From: an uncultured Gammaproteobacteria bacterium | GTDB taxonomy: Bacteria > Pseudomonadota > Gammaproteobacteria > PS1 > Pseudothioglobaceae | DNA: 64,000 nt | Assembly (NCBI GenBank): GCA_913047325.1 | Contig: CAJWTP010000001.1 | Location: 1-64,000 of the forward strand | Direction: 5' to 3' | Shown: in pieces, positions 8,496-17,512 of the stretch | Layout: every line of letters starts with the position of its first letter | Position numbering within the stretch: the first letter of the stretch is position 1 | Made by a program: the position numbers and the translations under genes | The notes under the pieces: model-generated | Database searches by the model: none | What the model saw: only the letters and a program-made list of their open reading frames with translations | Told to the model about the DNA's origin: nothing

Positions 8496-9128
8496 ATGAA
8501 CGCAGAAACTCGTAGTGAAATGTTTGGCAGATTGCTCAAACAAATACCAAATCCAACCACCGAACTAAACTATTCAACCTCTTTTGAACTGCTTGTTGCA
8601 GTGACACTTTCAGCACAAGCAACTGATAAAAGTGTCAATCAGGTTACCGACATTCTTTTCCCACTCGCAAATACACCAGAAACCATATATGATTTGGGTG
8701 AAGATAAACTGCGCGATACCATAAAAACCATTGGTCTTTTTAATTCAAAGGCAAAGCACATAATCCAAACCTGCCGAATACTAATCGATAAATATAATTC
8801 ACAGGTTCCTGAAACCAGAAAAGAGCTCGAAGCACTACCTGGCGTTGGTAGAAAAACTGCCAATGTAGTTTTGAACACTGCTTTTGGTCATCCTACAATT
8901 GCTGTAGATACCCACATTTACCGTGTCGCAAACAGGACCGCTATTGCTTCTGGAAAAACAGTCCTTGAAGTAGAAAAAAAATTGATTAAATTCATTCCTG
9001 AAGAATATAAAGTACCGGCACATCATTTAATGATTCTTCATGGTAGATATGTCTGTAAAGCCCGATCACCTCACTGCATTGAGTGTACGTTGCTCAAGTT
9101 GTGTGAATACGAAGAGAAAAATCTATAA
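8496..9128 (+). CDS. nth: Endonuclease III
   Basis: A bifunctional DNA glycosylase/AP lyase that removes oxidised pyrimidines. The helix-hairpin-helix LPGVGRKTANVV carries the catalytic Lys near 120, and AVDTHIYRVANR carries the catalytic Asp near 138. The C-terminal iron-sulfur ligands follow the C-x6-C-x2-C-x5-C pattern (CKARSPHCIECTLLKLC). The length of 210 is standard. It is followed closely by a DUF1841 gene, probably in one transcript. Confidence 0.97.
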   Translation: MNAETRSEMFGRLLKQIPNPTTELNYSTSFELLVAVTLSAQATDKSVNQVTDILFPLANTPETIYDLGEDKLRDTIKTIGLFNSKAKHIIQTCRILIDKYNSQVPETRKELEALPGVGRKTANVVLNTAFGHPTIAVDTHIYRVANRTAIASGKTVLEVEKKLIKFIPEEYKVPAHHLMILHGRYVCKARSPHCIECTLLKLCEYEEKNL

Positions 9129-9142
9129 CCTCCTAACCATTC

Positions 9143-9559
9143 ATGCTGTTTAATCAGGATAGAAAGCAGCAGCGAGAATTCTTGGCCAAGGCCTGGCAAA
9201 AATATACTAACAAGCAATTACTCGAACCTCTAGAAAAGGAACTGGTTTCGATTATAAAAATTCACCCCGAGTACCAAAAAAATATCGACAATGTCGACTC
9301 TGAATATTTCCCCGAACAAGGCGAAGTAAATCCATTTCTTCACATTAATCTACATTTGGCACTTAGAGAGCAACTTTCTATAAAACAACCTACAGGCATT
9401 AGAGAGATTTATCAAAAACTACTGGATATACATAAAGACTCTCATGAAGCAGAGCATTTAATGATGGATTGTATCGCACAGATGATATTTTTATCACAGA
9501 AAAACAATACACCAATAGACAAAGTAGCTTACCTAGATTGCCTTAAAAAAACAAATTAA
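9143..9559 (+). CDS. DUF1841 family protein
   Basis: A 138-residue protein matching the DUF1841 pattern: an N-terminal helical part (LFNQDRKQQREFLAKAW), then NPFLHINLHLALREQL and a C-terminal HEAEHLMMDCIAQMIF segment rich in His and acidic residues. No biochemical function is known to me for this family. It has no signal peptide or membrane segment. It lies 14 bases after nth, a neighbourhood common for DUF1841 genes in gammaproteobacteria. Confidence 0.8.
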   Translation: MLFNQDRKQQREFLAKAWQKYTNKQLLEPLEKELVSIIKIHPEYQKNIDNVDSEYFPEQGEVNPFLHINLHLALREQLSIKQPTGIREIYQKLLDIHKDSHEAEHLMMDCIAQMIFLSQKNNTPIDKVAYLDCLKKTN

Positions 9560-9568
9560 ATATAATTA

Positions 9569-10411
9569 ATGTCTATTGAGTCAGAAATTAATAACAACCT
9601 CGGCTATAACGTTATTAGTAAAGTAACAATTAAAGATAGCGCTATAAAAATATACAAAATATTGACTGACAAAGATGATACATTCTTAGTTAAGTATCAA
9701 GAAAAACCAAATGACAACTTAATTAATCAAGCAAAAGAGCTTAACTTGCTTCGCGATTATATACATACACCAGAGGTGATATGGGTATCTGAACAATATC
9801 AAATACTTGAATGGATAGAAGAGAAAAGCCAGAAAAATTACCAAATTCAAATAGGTCGGGCATTAGCGAACCTTCATCGTACAACTCATTCTACATTTGG
9901 CTTTGATTTCAATAACAGTATTGGTGAAATGCCTCAATTCAATGCTATAAATACAGACATAACTTCATGGAAAGAGTTTTATTGGCAATATCGACTAAAG
10001 TATCAAATAGAGTGTGCTAACAAGTCTAAATTATTAGATCAAGCTTTATATGAACAATTACTTTCAATAGAGTCAAAACTATGTAGATATATAGATAACA
10101 TAAACAAACCATCATTACTGCATGGTGATCTTTGGTCCGGAAACGTTATTAATGGCAAAGATAATCCATATTTCATTGATTCAGCCTGTTATTTTGGACA
10201 TCGTGAAATTGATTTTGCTTTAATTCATATGTTTGGTGGATTTAATGATGATTTTTTTAATGCGTATAACGAAAAATATCAATTAGAAGAAGGTTTTGAA
10301 CAGAGAAAACCCATTTATATGCTCTATCACTACCTAAATCACCTAAATATATTTGGAAAAGGCTACTATTCTGGAGTAGAAAATTGTACAAGTTACATAT
10401 TAAACCACTAA
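9569..10411 (+). CDS. Fructosamine/ketosamine-3-kinase family protein
   Basis: A 280-residue kinase-fold protein of the fructosamine kinase family, which phosphorylates ketosamine adducts on glycated amines so that they decompose. The catalytic loop LLHGDLWSGNVI near residue 185 and the following metal-binding FIDSACYFGHREIDFAL motif are clear. The N-terminal nucleotide-binding part (FLVKYQ) is conserved. It is the last of the nth/DUF1841 run, ten bases after the previous stop, and converges on hisH. Confidence 0.88.
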   Translation: MSIESEINNNLGYNVISKVTIKDSAIKIYKILTDKDDTFLVKYQEKPNDNLINQAKELNLLRDYIHTPEVIWVSEQYQILEWIEEKSQKNYQIQIGRALANLHRTTHSTFGFDFNNSIGEMPQFNAINTDITSWKEFYWQYRLKYQIECANKSKLLDQALYEQLLSIESKLCRYIDNINKPSLLHGDLWSGNVINGKDNPYFIDSACYFGHREIDFALIHMFGGFNDDFFNAYNEKYQLEEGFEQRKPIYMLYHYLNHLNIFGKGYYSGVENCTSYILNH

Positions 10412-10500
10412 AGCATCGTTTAACTCTACTTCACTTATAATAACAAGCTTATCTTGATCTGCTTGCAAAAAAACAACATTATTAATTGGATATGAAGATA

Positions 10501-11112
10501 TTACCAATTGGTGAAGTTTTTTAGCAATTGAAGGCCGTCTTTTTGTGATTTCTCAGGATGAAATTGAACCGCAAATAAGTTACCCATTGCTACAGCTGAA
10601 GTAAATTTAACGCCATATTCAGTTGTCCCTGCAACACAACTTTTGTCATTTTCCTTAACATAATAACTATGAACGCTATAAAATCTCGAATTATCTTCAA
10701 TTTTATTCCAAAGTGGGTGATTTACTACTTGTTTAACCTTATTCCAACCCATATGTGGTATTTTAAGTTGTATATTTTTAAATTTTATTACATTACCTGG
10801 GATTATCGAAAGTCCTTTCGTGCCATTATTTTCCTCGCTAAAATCGAATAACAGCTGTAAACCGAGACAGATACCAAGAAAAGGCCTTTCATTAGCTGCC
10901 TTTTTAATAGCCTCATTCAATTTATGCTCCTTGAGTGCTGTCATACAAGCGCCCATTGCACCTTGACCTGGGAAAACTACTCGATCTGCTTCTGCAATTG
11001 TATTTAAATTATTGGTGAGTACGCAGTAATCATTTGGGGCAACGTATTCAAGTGCTTTCTGAACAGAACGGACATTACCCATTCCATAATCAATGATTGC
11101 AATTGTTTGCAC
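10501..11112 (-). CDS. hisH: Imidazole glycerol phosphate synthase, glutaminase subunit
   Basis: The class I glutamine amidotransferase subunit that supplies ammonia to HisF in histidine synthesis. The nucleophilic Cys is in FLGICLGLQLLF near residue 80, and the His-Glu pair in AVQFHPEKS near 185. The N-terminus IAIIDYGMGNVRSVQKAL is diagnostic. It is last in a minus-strand run asd-hisB-hisH; hisF and hisA are not in the window. The 89 bases after the stop contain no supported gene. Confidence 0.96.
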   Translation of the reverse strand: MQTIAIIDYGMGNVRSVQKALEYVAPNDYCVLTNNLNTIAEADRVVFPGQGAMGACMTALKEHKLNEAIKKAANERPFLGICLGLQLLFDFSEENNGTKGLSIIPGNVIKFKNIQLKIPHMGWNKVKQVVNHPLWNKIEDNSRFYSVHSYYVKENDKSCVAGTTEYGVKFTSAVAMGNLFAVQFHPEKSQKDGLQLLKNFTNW

Positions 11113-11142
11113 GTGTCTATCTATTCCTAAAAAAGAATCTAA

Positions 11143-11724
11143 TTATAGTGAGCCCTTAGTTGATGGTATTGTATCTAGCTGGCGCTCATCTTTAGTAATC
11201 GCCATACGAAGAGCTCTACCAAAAGCTTTAAAGACCGTTTCTGCCTGATGATGAGAATTAATACCCTTTATATTGTCAATGTGGAGAGTTACTAAGGCAT
11301 GATTTGCAAATCCTTGAAAAAACTCTCTAATTAAGTCAACATCAAATGTCCCGACCCTTTCTCTGGTGAAACTTATCCCCAATTCCAATCCTGGTCGGCC
11401 TGAAAGATCAAGCACAACTCTTGATAACGCTTCATCGAGAGGTACGTAAGAATGTCCATACCTTGTTAAACCCTTTTTATCTCCGACAGCCTGGAAAAAA
11501 GCCTGACCAAAGGCGATACCGATATCTTCAACCGAATGATGGTCATCTATTTCGGTGTCGCCATCACAAATAATTGTCAAGTCCATTAAACCATGACGGG
11601 CTATTTGGTCTAGCATGTGATCTAAGAAGGGTACGCCTGTTTCTATATTAGCCTTACCAGTGCCATATAGTTCTAGGCAGACTTTAATATCTGTCTCGTT
11701 GGTTTTTCGCTCAATTGTAATCAT
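11143..11724 (-). CDS. hisB: Imidazoleglycerol-phosphate dehydratase
   Basis: A monofunctional IGP dehydratase of 193 residues; the phosphatase domain fused to HisB in E. coli is absent. Metal-binding motifs are present: [25 protein letters not shown] near residue 70 and [17 protein letters not shown] near 165. It catalyses the sixth step of histidine synthesis in the cytoplasm. It sits 30 bases upstream of hisH and 14 bases after asd, pointing to cotranscription. Confidence 0.97.
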   Translation of the reverse strand: MITIERKTNETDIKVCLELYGTGKANIETGVPFLDHMLDQIARHGLMDLTIICDGDTEIDDHHSVEDIGIAFGQAFFQAVGDKKGLTRYGHSYVPLDEALSRVVLDLSGRPGLELGISFTRERVGTFDVDLIREFFQGFANHALVTLHIDNIKGINSHHQAETVFKAFGRALRMAITKDERQLDTIPSTKGSL

Positions 11725-11738
11725 AAGCGAATTTTATC

Positions 11739-12764
11739 TTAAGCTAAATAGTCTTTGATGAGTATTTCAGCTATTTGAATAGAGTTTAATGCTGCACCCT
11801 TCCTTACATTGTCAGACACCACCCATAGGTTAAGCCCTCTTTCATGACTAATATCCTCACGGATACGACTCACGAAGGTTGCGTCACTATTTGTGGCTTC
11901 TATAAAGGGCGTTGCGTAGCCACCGTCCCTCCTATCATCCATGACTGTTACACCGTCTGCTTTTTCAAGTAGTTTACGTGCTTCTATAGCTGTAATTTTC
12001 TGTTTTGTTTCGATGTGAACAGCCTCAGAGTGGCCATAGACAACCGGAATCCTGACCGCGGTTGGGTTAACCAATATATCTTCGTCTTCGAAGATCTTTT
12101 GTGTTTCCCATACCATCTTCATTTCTTCCTTGGTGTAGCCGTTCTCTTGGAAAACGTCAATATGTGGAATCGCATTGAAGGCGATTTGCTTTGGATAGAC
12201 TTCTATTTCAACCTCTTTCCCATTTAATAAGTTTGCTGTTTGATTTGTAAGCTCTGTTATAGCTTCTTTGCCTGTCCCCGAAACTGCTTGATAAGTTGCT
12301 ACATTGATACGTTCAATGCCAACAGCATCATATATTGGCTTCAATGCCACCAACATCTGAATAGTTGAACAGTTTGGATTAGCAATAATGTTGCGGTTAG
12401 TGTAGTCACTAATGGTATGAGCATTGACTTCTGGCACTACTAATGGAATATCCTTATCACGACGAAAATGTGCTGTATTATCAATAACAATACAGCCAGC
12501 TTTTGCTGCGATTGGAGCATAAATTTCAGAAATATGACCGCCGGCAGAAAACAGGCCAATCTGAGCTTTTGAGAAATCGAAAGTATCCAGATCTGCTACA
12601 GTCCAAGATTTACCTTGGCAAGTTATTTTGGTTCCAGCGGAACGTTTTGAAGCTAAAGGGTACAAATTATTGATTGGGAAATTTCTCTCATCCAAGATAG
12701 AAATCAGTACTTCACCCACTGCACCGGTTGCACCCACGATAGCGACATCATATTTATTACTCAT
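11739..12764 (-). CDS. asd: Aspartate-semialdehyde dehydrogenase
   Basis: Reduces aspartyl phosphate to the semialdehyde on the way to lysine, diaminopimelate, threonine and methionine. The NADP-binding VAIVGATGAVGEVLI is at the N-terminus, the catalytic Cys in NPNCSTIQM near 130, and later QAVSGTGKEA and GHSEAVHIE motifs fit. I start at the Met of MSNKYDVAIVG; an in-frame ATG 15 bases earlier would add MFSFD. The gene heads the asd-hisB-hisH run. The aspartate kinase gene is at 39.2 kb. Confidence 0.95.
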   Translation of the reverse strand: MSNKYDVAIVGATGAVGEVLISILDERNFPINNLYPLASKRSAGTKITCQGKSWTVADLDTFDFSKAQIGLFSAGGHISEIYAPIAAKAGCIVIDNTAHFRRDKDIPLVVPEVNAHTISDYTNRNIIANPNCSTIQMLVALKPIYDAVGIERINVATYQAVSGTGKEAITELTNQTANLLNGKEVEIEVYPKQIAFNAIPHIDVFQENGYTKEEMKMVWETQKIFEDEDILVNPTAVRIPVVYGHSEAVHIETKQKITAIEARKLLEKADGVTVMDDRRDGGYATPFIEATNSDATFVSRIREDISHERGLNLWVVSDNVRKGAALNSIQIAEILIKDYLA

Positions 12765-12790
12765 ATCAAAAGAAAACATTAAAAAAAGTG

Positions 12791-12818
12791 ATTATACAAA
12801 CTACTGAGTACAATAAAC
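12791..12818 (-). promoter_or_regulatory. Probable promoter of asd-hisB-hisH
   Basis: On the minus strand TTTGTATAAT gives an extended -10 (TATAAT at 12796-12791) with only a weak -35 (GTTTAT, 12818-12813). It lies about 27 bases ahead of the asd start used here. Confidence 0.5.
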
Positions 12819-12897
12819 ATAAATATATTCAACGTTAGCTTTGAAATAATTCATTTGGAAGGCCTTTTAGAGTGATTACCGAATTATTTTAAGGTCA

Positions 12898-13788
12898 TTA
12901 AGGAATATCTCTACCCAGTGCAGCAGCATAAAGATAAAACCAAGTATCTCTATCCATCTTAACTTTAAGAGCATCGGAAATTTTTGATATCCTCTCGATA
13001 TTATTAGTCCCCATCACAGGGATTATATTGGCTGGATGAGCTAAAATCCAAGCAACAGCAACTGCTGCCCTACCCACGCCTTGATCAGCTGCAACTTTAT
13101 CGAGAGCCAGCCCAAGCTGACTTCTGCCAGTCATTAACCCTCCACCACCAAGTGGTGACCAGGCCATTACCGGGGTTGCAAGTTCTTGATGAAAAGCAAG
13201 ATCTCCGTTTGTCAAGGCTTCATGCGCAGTCAAAGAAATCTCTATCTGATTGGTAGCTAACTGAGTTTTCATACCGGATTGTAACAAATTCCAATCCCAA
13301 GGCTTAAAGTTAGAGACACCTATAGCTCGAACCTTCCCAGAGGAAACGATATCATCGAGAGCTCTCCCGAGATCTCTGTGATCTACAAAGGGGTCGGGGC
13401 GATGAACCAGAAGAAGGTCAATATAATCTGTTGACATATTTATCAACGATGTATCCACTGACGCACAGATATGTTCTCTAGAAGTGTCGTATTGCGCTAC
13501 CTGTATATTCGGATATTTATTGGACGGAACAACGATTCCACATTTCGTGACAATTTCCATCTTATCTCTTAAAGAAGGATTTGCCTTTAATGCTTTTCCA
13601 AATAGAGCCTCGGAAGTATATAAGCCATAAACAGCGGCTTGGTCAAAGGTAGTTATTCCTTGATCTAAACAAGAATTTATCTTTGCATCTATGTGCTTAA
13701 TAGAAGTATCAGCGTCATCAGCTAGTCGCCACATGCCATAAACAATTCTACTAAATTCGAGTGAACTTAATAAATTTACGCGATCCAT
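12898..13788 (-). CDS. Aldo/keto reductase, YdhF-like
   Basis: A TIM-barrel NADPH-dependent oxidoreductase of 296 residues close in pattern to E. coli YdhF. The catalytic tetrad is visible: Asp and Tyr in TTFDQAAVYGLY near 48-57, Lys in EIVTKCGI near 85 and His in LLVHRPDP near 130. The cofactor-binding AIGVSNF and the late IPVMGTNNIERI motif are also present. The substrate is unknown. It is the last gene of the folB-to-here run, 14 bases after the NIF3 gene. Confidence 0.88.
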   Translation of the reverse strand: MDRVNLLSSLEFSRIVYGMWRLADDADTSIKHIDAKINSCLDQGITTFDQAAVYGLYTSEALFGKALKANPSLRDKMEIVTKCGIVVPSNKYPNIQVAQYDTSREHICASVDTSLINMSTDYIDLLLVHRPDPFVDHRDLGRALDDIVSSGKVRAIGVSNFKPWDWNLLQSGMKTQLATNQIEISLTAHEALTNGDLAFHQELATPVMAWSPLGGGGLMTGRSQLGLALDKVAADQGVGRAAVAVAWILAHPANIIPVMGTNNIERISKISDALKVKMDRDTWFYLYAAALGRDIP

Positions 13789-13802
13789 ATTATCAATTAA
13801 CT

Positions 13803-14543
13803 TTATACAGGATTATCAATCTCGATATATTGATGCTGTAATTGAAAGGTCTTACTTAAGTGCTCACATAGAGCTTGAATGCCGTACCGTTCAGTAGCAT
13901 GATGTCCGGCTGCGATATATGTGAGGTTATTTTCTAGTGCGGCAGCAGGTGTTTTTTCTGATACTTCGCCGCTCAAATATAGCCCTACATCGAGTGTTAT
14001 AGCCTCATCGATGTAGTTTTGTGCGCCACCAGTACACCAACTCACTCTTCGAATCTTTTCTTCCTGATTTCCGAATACCTGTGGCACTCTCTCAAGTTTT
14101 TGCTCTATGCGAGATGTAAAGTCACTTAAGCTAATATTTAAGTCACCCTGCCATAGCAGGCTACCCTCAACAGGTTTCATGTTTTGAATATCTAAAAGTT
14201 TTCCAAGTTGCACATTATTACCTACCTCTGGATGTGCGTCTAAGGGGAGGTGATAACCAAAAAGGTTTATATTATGAGACAACAACAAGGAAACCTTTCG
14301 ACGTTTTGCACCTCTAATGATTTGATCTTCGTCTTTCCAAAAAATACCGTGATGTACAAAAATAGCATCTGCCTTTTCATCAATAGCGCGTTCAATCAGA
14401 GCTAAGTTTGCACTAACTCCACTAACAATGCTTGTGATATTTTCAGTACCTTCAATCTGCAACCCGTTCGAGCAATAGTCTTTAAACGCGGTAACATTAA
14501 GGTACTCGTTGCAGTAATTATCTAGCTCTTTACGATTAACCAT
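13803..14543 (-). CDS. NIF3-family dinuclear-metal protein (YbgI type)
   Basis: A 246-residue NIF3/YbgI protein. Metal-binding residues occur in IFVHHGIFW near residue 63, HLPLDAHPEVGNN near 97 and the C-terminal TYIAAGHHATERYG near 210. The family is often labelled GTP cyclohydrolase 1 type 2, but that activity is poorly established, so I give only the fold. Its start overlaps the hisC end by eight bases, indicating coupling. Confidence 0.88.
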   Translation of the reverse strand: MVNRKELDNYCNEYLNVTAFKDYCSNGLQIEGTENITSIVSGVSANLALIERAIDEKADAIFVHHGIFWKDEDQIIRGAKRRKVSLLLSHNINLFGYHLPLDAHPEVGNNVQLGKLLDIQNMKPVEGSLLWQGDLNISLSDFTSRIEQKLERVPQVFGNQEEKIRRVSWCTGGAQNYIDEAITLDVGLYLSGEVSEKTPAAALENNLTYIAAGHHATERYGIQALCEHLSKTFQLQHQYIEIDNPV

Positions 14544-15597
14544 AGTAGCTTTTTAAATGCTCTAGAAATTGACTGTTTTCTTCTGGATTACCAACAGTTA
14601 CGCGTATACAGTTTTTAAGTTGCGGATGTTTGGCGAAACTCTTAACCAGTATTCTACTCTCTATTAATGATGCAAATAGCGATGCTGCATCATCGACTTT
14701 GACTAATAGAAAATTTGCCTGCGAAGGATAGACGGTAATATTAGAAATCTTCATCAACTCTTCAAATAGGCGCCCTCTCTCATTAACAATAATCCTTGCA
14801 TTTGCAACGATATGACTCTTTTCCTTTAACAGAAAGTTAGCACTTGCTTGAGTTAGGGTGTTGATGTTATAGGGTAATCTTAGTTTATCTAACTCTCGGA
14901 CAGTATCCTTGTTGGCAATCAACAAACCGAGCCTCAGACCAGCAAATCCTATCTTCGATACAGTTCTTAGAAGCGCCATATTAGGATAATTACTAACCTC
15001 ATCGAGAAAACTATCCTTGCAGTAGGCATAATAAGCCTCATCAACAACAACTAAGGCATCACTCTCTTTAATAATTGTTAGGATCGTTTCACGATTAAAT
15101 GCATTACCTGTTGGATTATTGGGGTAAGCAATAAAGATTATTTTAGGTTTGACACGATGAATCTCTTCAAGTGTTGTATTTAAGTTGATTTGATAGTTTT
15201 CGTCCAATAAAACGCCATGGTAATTGAGTCTGGTAAATTTTGCTATCATCTCGTACATAACGAAACTTGGTTCAACACCTAAAACGGTGTCGCCAGTTTC
15301 ACAAGCCAAAGACATTAATTGAATCAACTCATCTGACCCGTTACCGAGCAAAATATCGAGCTCATTAGGTATATCCATGAGAGATCTAAGAGTCTGTTGC
15401 ACCTCTTCAGCATTGGCATCAGGGTAGCGATTTAATGCCGCCTCAGACAAGCACTCAAGGTAGGGCCGAATTAAGTCCTGAGGAACCAAAAAGGGACTTT
15501 CCATAGCATCAAGCTTTATCATATTTATTGAACTTGGGACATGATAAGCCTTAATGTCTTGGACTTCTTTTCTTAACCATTGATCAATAAATTTCAT
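14536..15597 (-). CDS. hisC: Histidinol-phosphate aminotransferase
   Basis: A PLP enzyme that transaminates imidazole acetol phosphate in histidine synthesis. I start at MKFIDQWLRKEVQ, because this ATG follows the thiD stop by one base and removes an unrelated 19-residue extension inside thiD; the protein is then 353 residues. The PLP lysine is in LRTVSKIGFAGLRLG, with AYPNNPTGN and LDILLGNGSDELI upstream. Standard hisC features are complete. Paralogues exist that act on aromatic amino acids, so specificity is by family resemblance. Confidence 0.93.
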   Translation of the reverse strand: MKFIDQWLRKEVQDIKAYHVPSSINMIKLDAMESPFLVPQDLIRPYLECLSEAALNRYPDANAEEVQQTLRSLMDIPNELDILLGNGSDELIQLMSLACETGDTVLGVEPSFVMYEMIAKFTRLNYHGVLLDENYQINLNTTLEEIHRVKPKIIFIAYPNNPTGNAFNRETILTIIKESDALVVVDEAYYAYCKDSFLDEVSNYPNMALLRTVSKIGFAGLRLGLLIANKDTVRELDKLRLPYNINTLTQASANFLLKEKSHIVANARIIVNERGRLFEELMKISNITVYPSQANFLLVKVDDAASLFASLIESRILVKSFAKHPQLKNCIRVTVGNPEENSQFLEHLKSYYG

Positions 15598-15598
15598 G

Positions 15599-16372
15599 CT
15601 ATTTTGGCAAGTTACGGTTAGGATGGTACTGCATTTTACCCAGCTTTTTTGCATTCAATAAAGTTTGATAAGTATAGTCGAGCGCCCTCCCACAAGCAAC
15701 ATTAACCGCCACACCTGAGGCTACCAATGCACCAATTGCGCTTGATAGAGTACAGCCGGAGCCGTGATATTTGTCTGGTAGTTTATTGTAACAAAAGCGC
15801 TCCACTAACTTTGAATCATGGTACAAACGATGTTCAATATCAGCATCAGAACTATCAGCAGTTGTAACCAAAACCCAAGGGCAATTGAGACTTGCTATCG
15901 CTGACCGTTCGTCTAGTCCAGGTGCTAGACGACTCAGTTCGTCCAAATTGGGCGTTAAAATTGTCACCATCGGGATAAGCTCGCTTCTCATAAAATCGAT
16001 TGCAGCGTCGTCTAAAAGTTTTTCTTCATTCCCTGAGCTGATGATAGGGTCATGGACAATAGTTAGATCGGACTTCGCTTTCAGTAGTCTAGTTATTGTT
16101 TTGATTTGATCTAATGACCCTAATAAACCAATTTTTACGGTTTGAAAAGGTATATCCTCAGACAGTAGTTTAAACTGCGTTTCGATTAGCTTTTGACTTG
16201 TTACCTCAACCAGTTCTACTTCCTGAGTGTTTTGAGCTGTGAGTGTAGTGACAATTGGAAGCGCTGAAATACCAAACTGGTTAATAGTTTCAATGTCTGC
16301 CGAGATCCCGGCTCCACCAGTTGGATCGAGTCCAGAGAAAAGTAAAACAGTATCGGCTTTAAGACCAGCCAC
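15599..16372 (-). CDS. thiD: Hydroxymethylpyrimidine/phosphomethylpyrimidine kinase
   Basis: A ribokinase-fold kinase of 257 residues that phosphorylates HMP and HMP-P for thiamine synthesis or salvage. The N-terminus LLFSGLDPTGGAGISADIET is diagnostic. The anion-hole motif KYHGSGCTLSSAIGALVA near residue 210 carries the likely catalytic Cys/Gly cluster. No other thi gene is nearby, so the surrounding run looks like a housekeeping mixture. It is separated from dsbA by three bases. Confidence 0.94.
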   Translation of the reverse strand: MAGLKADTVLLFSGLDPTGGAGISADIETINQFGISALPIVTTLTAQNTQEVELVEVTSQKLIETQFKLLSEDIPFQTVKIGLLGSLDQIKTITRLLKAKSDLTIVHDPIISSGNEEKLLDDAAIDFMRSELIPMVTILTPNLDELSRLAPGLDERSAIASLNCPWVLVTTADSSDADIEHRLYHDSKLVERFCYNKLPDKYHGSGCTLSSAIGALVASGVAVNVACGRALDYTYQTLLNAKKLGKMQYHPNRNLPK

Positions 16373-16375
16373 TGG

Positions 16376-17017
16376 TTATGGAGATTCTTTTTGAATCAGA
16401 TAATCCACCACCTCAAAAATCCTCTGTTCACTTCCAGCGTGATTTGCATCAACCCAATATTTTCCGTTGACAATTATTACAGGGACACCGTTTACGCGAT
16501 ATTTATAGGTATTAGATTTAGCCTTGTTAACATTAACTGCAACTGTAAAAGAATTAAACGCTTCATTCGCTTTCTCTTCATCTACGCCGTTTAATGCAAG
16601 CCAAGTAATAAAATCCTGCTGCTTTGAAAATTCTATGCCTTGTTGATGAATGGCATTAAATAATGCTGAATTTAGTCGATCAAATTCATTCAAATGTTGC
16701 AATACAAAGTAGAAAATAGCGCCGCTTTGCCATCTATCTGAAAAAACCGCTGGTTGTCGAACAAACTCCGCTCTGCTATCCATGGTTTGTAACCAATTTT
16801 CAACGTACGGTTCGAAGTTATAACAGTGCCCACAGTAATACCAAAACAACTCTCTTACCTCAATCTTATCTCCGGTATCAGTTTTTACTGCTTTATCGAG
16901 AACAACGTAATCTTCACCGGCAACGAAATCTGCTTGAGTTGTATTAGTAAAAAAAACAAATGCTGCAATAACAACAAGTGAAGACAAGGCGGTTAATTTT
17001 TTCATGTTAGCGCTCAT
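16376..17017 (-). CDS. dsbA: Thiol:disulfide interchange protein DsbA
   Basis: A periplasmic disulfide oxidant of 213 residues with a signal peptide (residues about 1-29, ending near TQADF). The thioredoxin-like active site is YYCGHCYNFEP near residue 63, CGHC rather than the CPHC of E. coli DsbA; other gammaproteobacterial DsbAs also use this form. The cis-Pro loop is VNGVPVIIVNGKY near 180. It is embedded between folK (directly adjacent) and thiD in one tight run. Confidence 0.92.
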   Translation of the reverse strand: MSANMKKLTALSSLVVIAAFVFFTNTTQADFVAGEDYVVLDKAVKTDTGDKIEVRELFWYYCGHCYNFEPYVENWLQTMDSRAEFVRQPAVFSDRWQSGAIFYFVLQHLNEFDRLNSALFNAIHQQGIEFSKQQDFITWLALNGVDEEKANEAFNSFTVAVNVNKAKSNTYKYRVNGVPVIIVNGKYWVDANHAGSEQRIFEVVDYLIQKESP

Positions 17018-17512
17018 TTATTCAAATAATCGCTCAATTTTATACTGATTCAATTGAAAGTCTTGTTGAGATTTAAATGTTGACCAAAGATTACGATACG
17101 TAACCCTTTCGATAGGGTGTATCTCTTCTGGACTAATTTCAGCAAGTGGGGCTAATACGAAGGCATACTTTAAAATATCATCCCTAGGAACGCTCAATGT
17201 ATCAATAACTAGATCATCATACAGAACCAAGTCAAGATCGATTATTCTTGAAGAAAATTTCGGCAAGGAACGGTCTCTACCGATTGATACCTCTATAGAA
17301 CGTAGAGTAGTGACTAATTTTTCCCCCGTCATTTGGGTTGTTGTATTGACTCCAAGATTATAAAAATCATTACCCTTAAACCCTTCAGAGGGGCTTTCAA
17401 AAATTGAAGAAACAACTATATCTGTGAAACGCTGCTCAAGCGCATTAATAGCCAGACGGATGTTGTGCTTTCTGTTTTTATTTGAACCAATATTTATATG
17501 AATTCTAGCCAC
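17018..17512 (-). CDS. folK: 6-hydroxymethyl-7,8-dihydropterin pyrophosphokinase
   Basis: Transfers pyrophosphate from ATP to the dihydropterin precursor of folate. Motifs: NIGSNKNRKHNI at the N-terminus, the signature RIIDLDLVLYDD near residue 90 and PRDDILKYAFVLAPLAEI near 120. The length of 164 is normal. Its ATG shares one base with the folB stop, and its stop abuts dsbA, so folB-folK-dsbA are coupled. Confidence 0.95.
   Translation of the reverse strand: MARIHINIGSNKNRKHNIRLAINALEQRFTDIVVSSIFESPSEGFKGNDFYNLGVNTTTQMTGEKLVTTLRSIEVSIGRDRSLPKFSSRIIDLDLVLYDDLVIDTLSVPRDDILKYAFVLAPLAEISPEEIHPIERVTYRNLWSTFKSQQDFQLNQYKIERLFE

Noticed and set aside
10412-10500. Minus-strand frame after hisH reading NNVVFLQADQDKLVIISEVELNDALVV
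   Set aside because: It looks mildly protein-like but has no ATG, an upstream stop inside hisH and no recognised family. A TTG start would give only about 36 residues.
12844-12889. AAATAATTC/GAATTATTT inverted pair between the aldo/keto reductase and asd genes
   Set aside because: Nine A/T-rich bases with a 28-base loop are expected by chance in this composition, and no T run follows.
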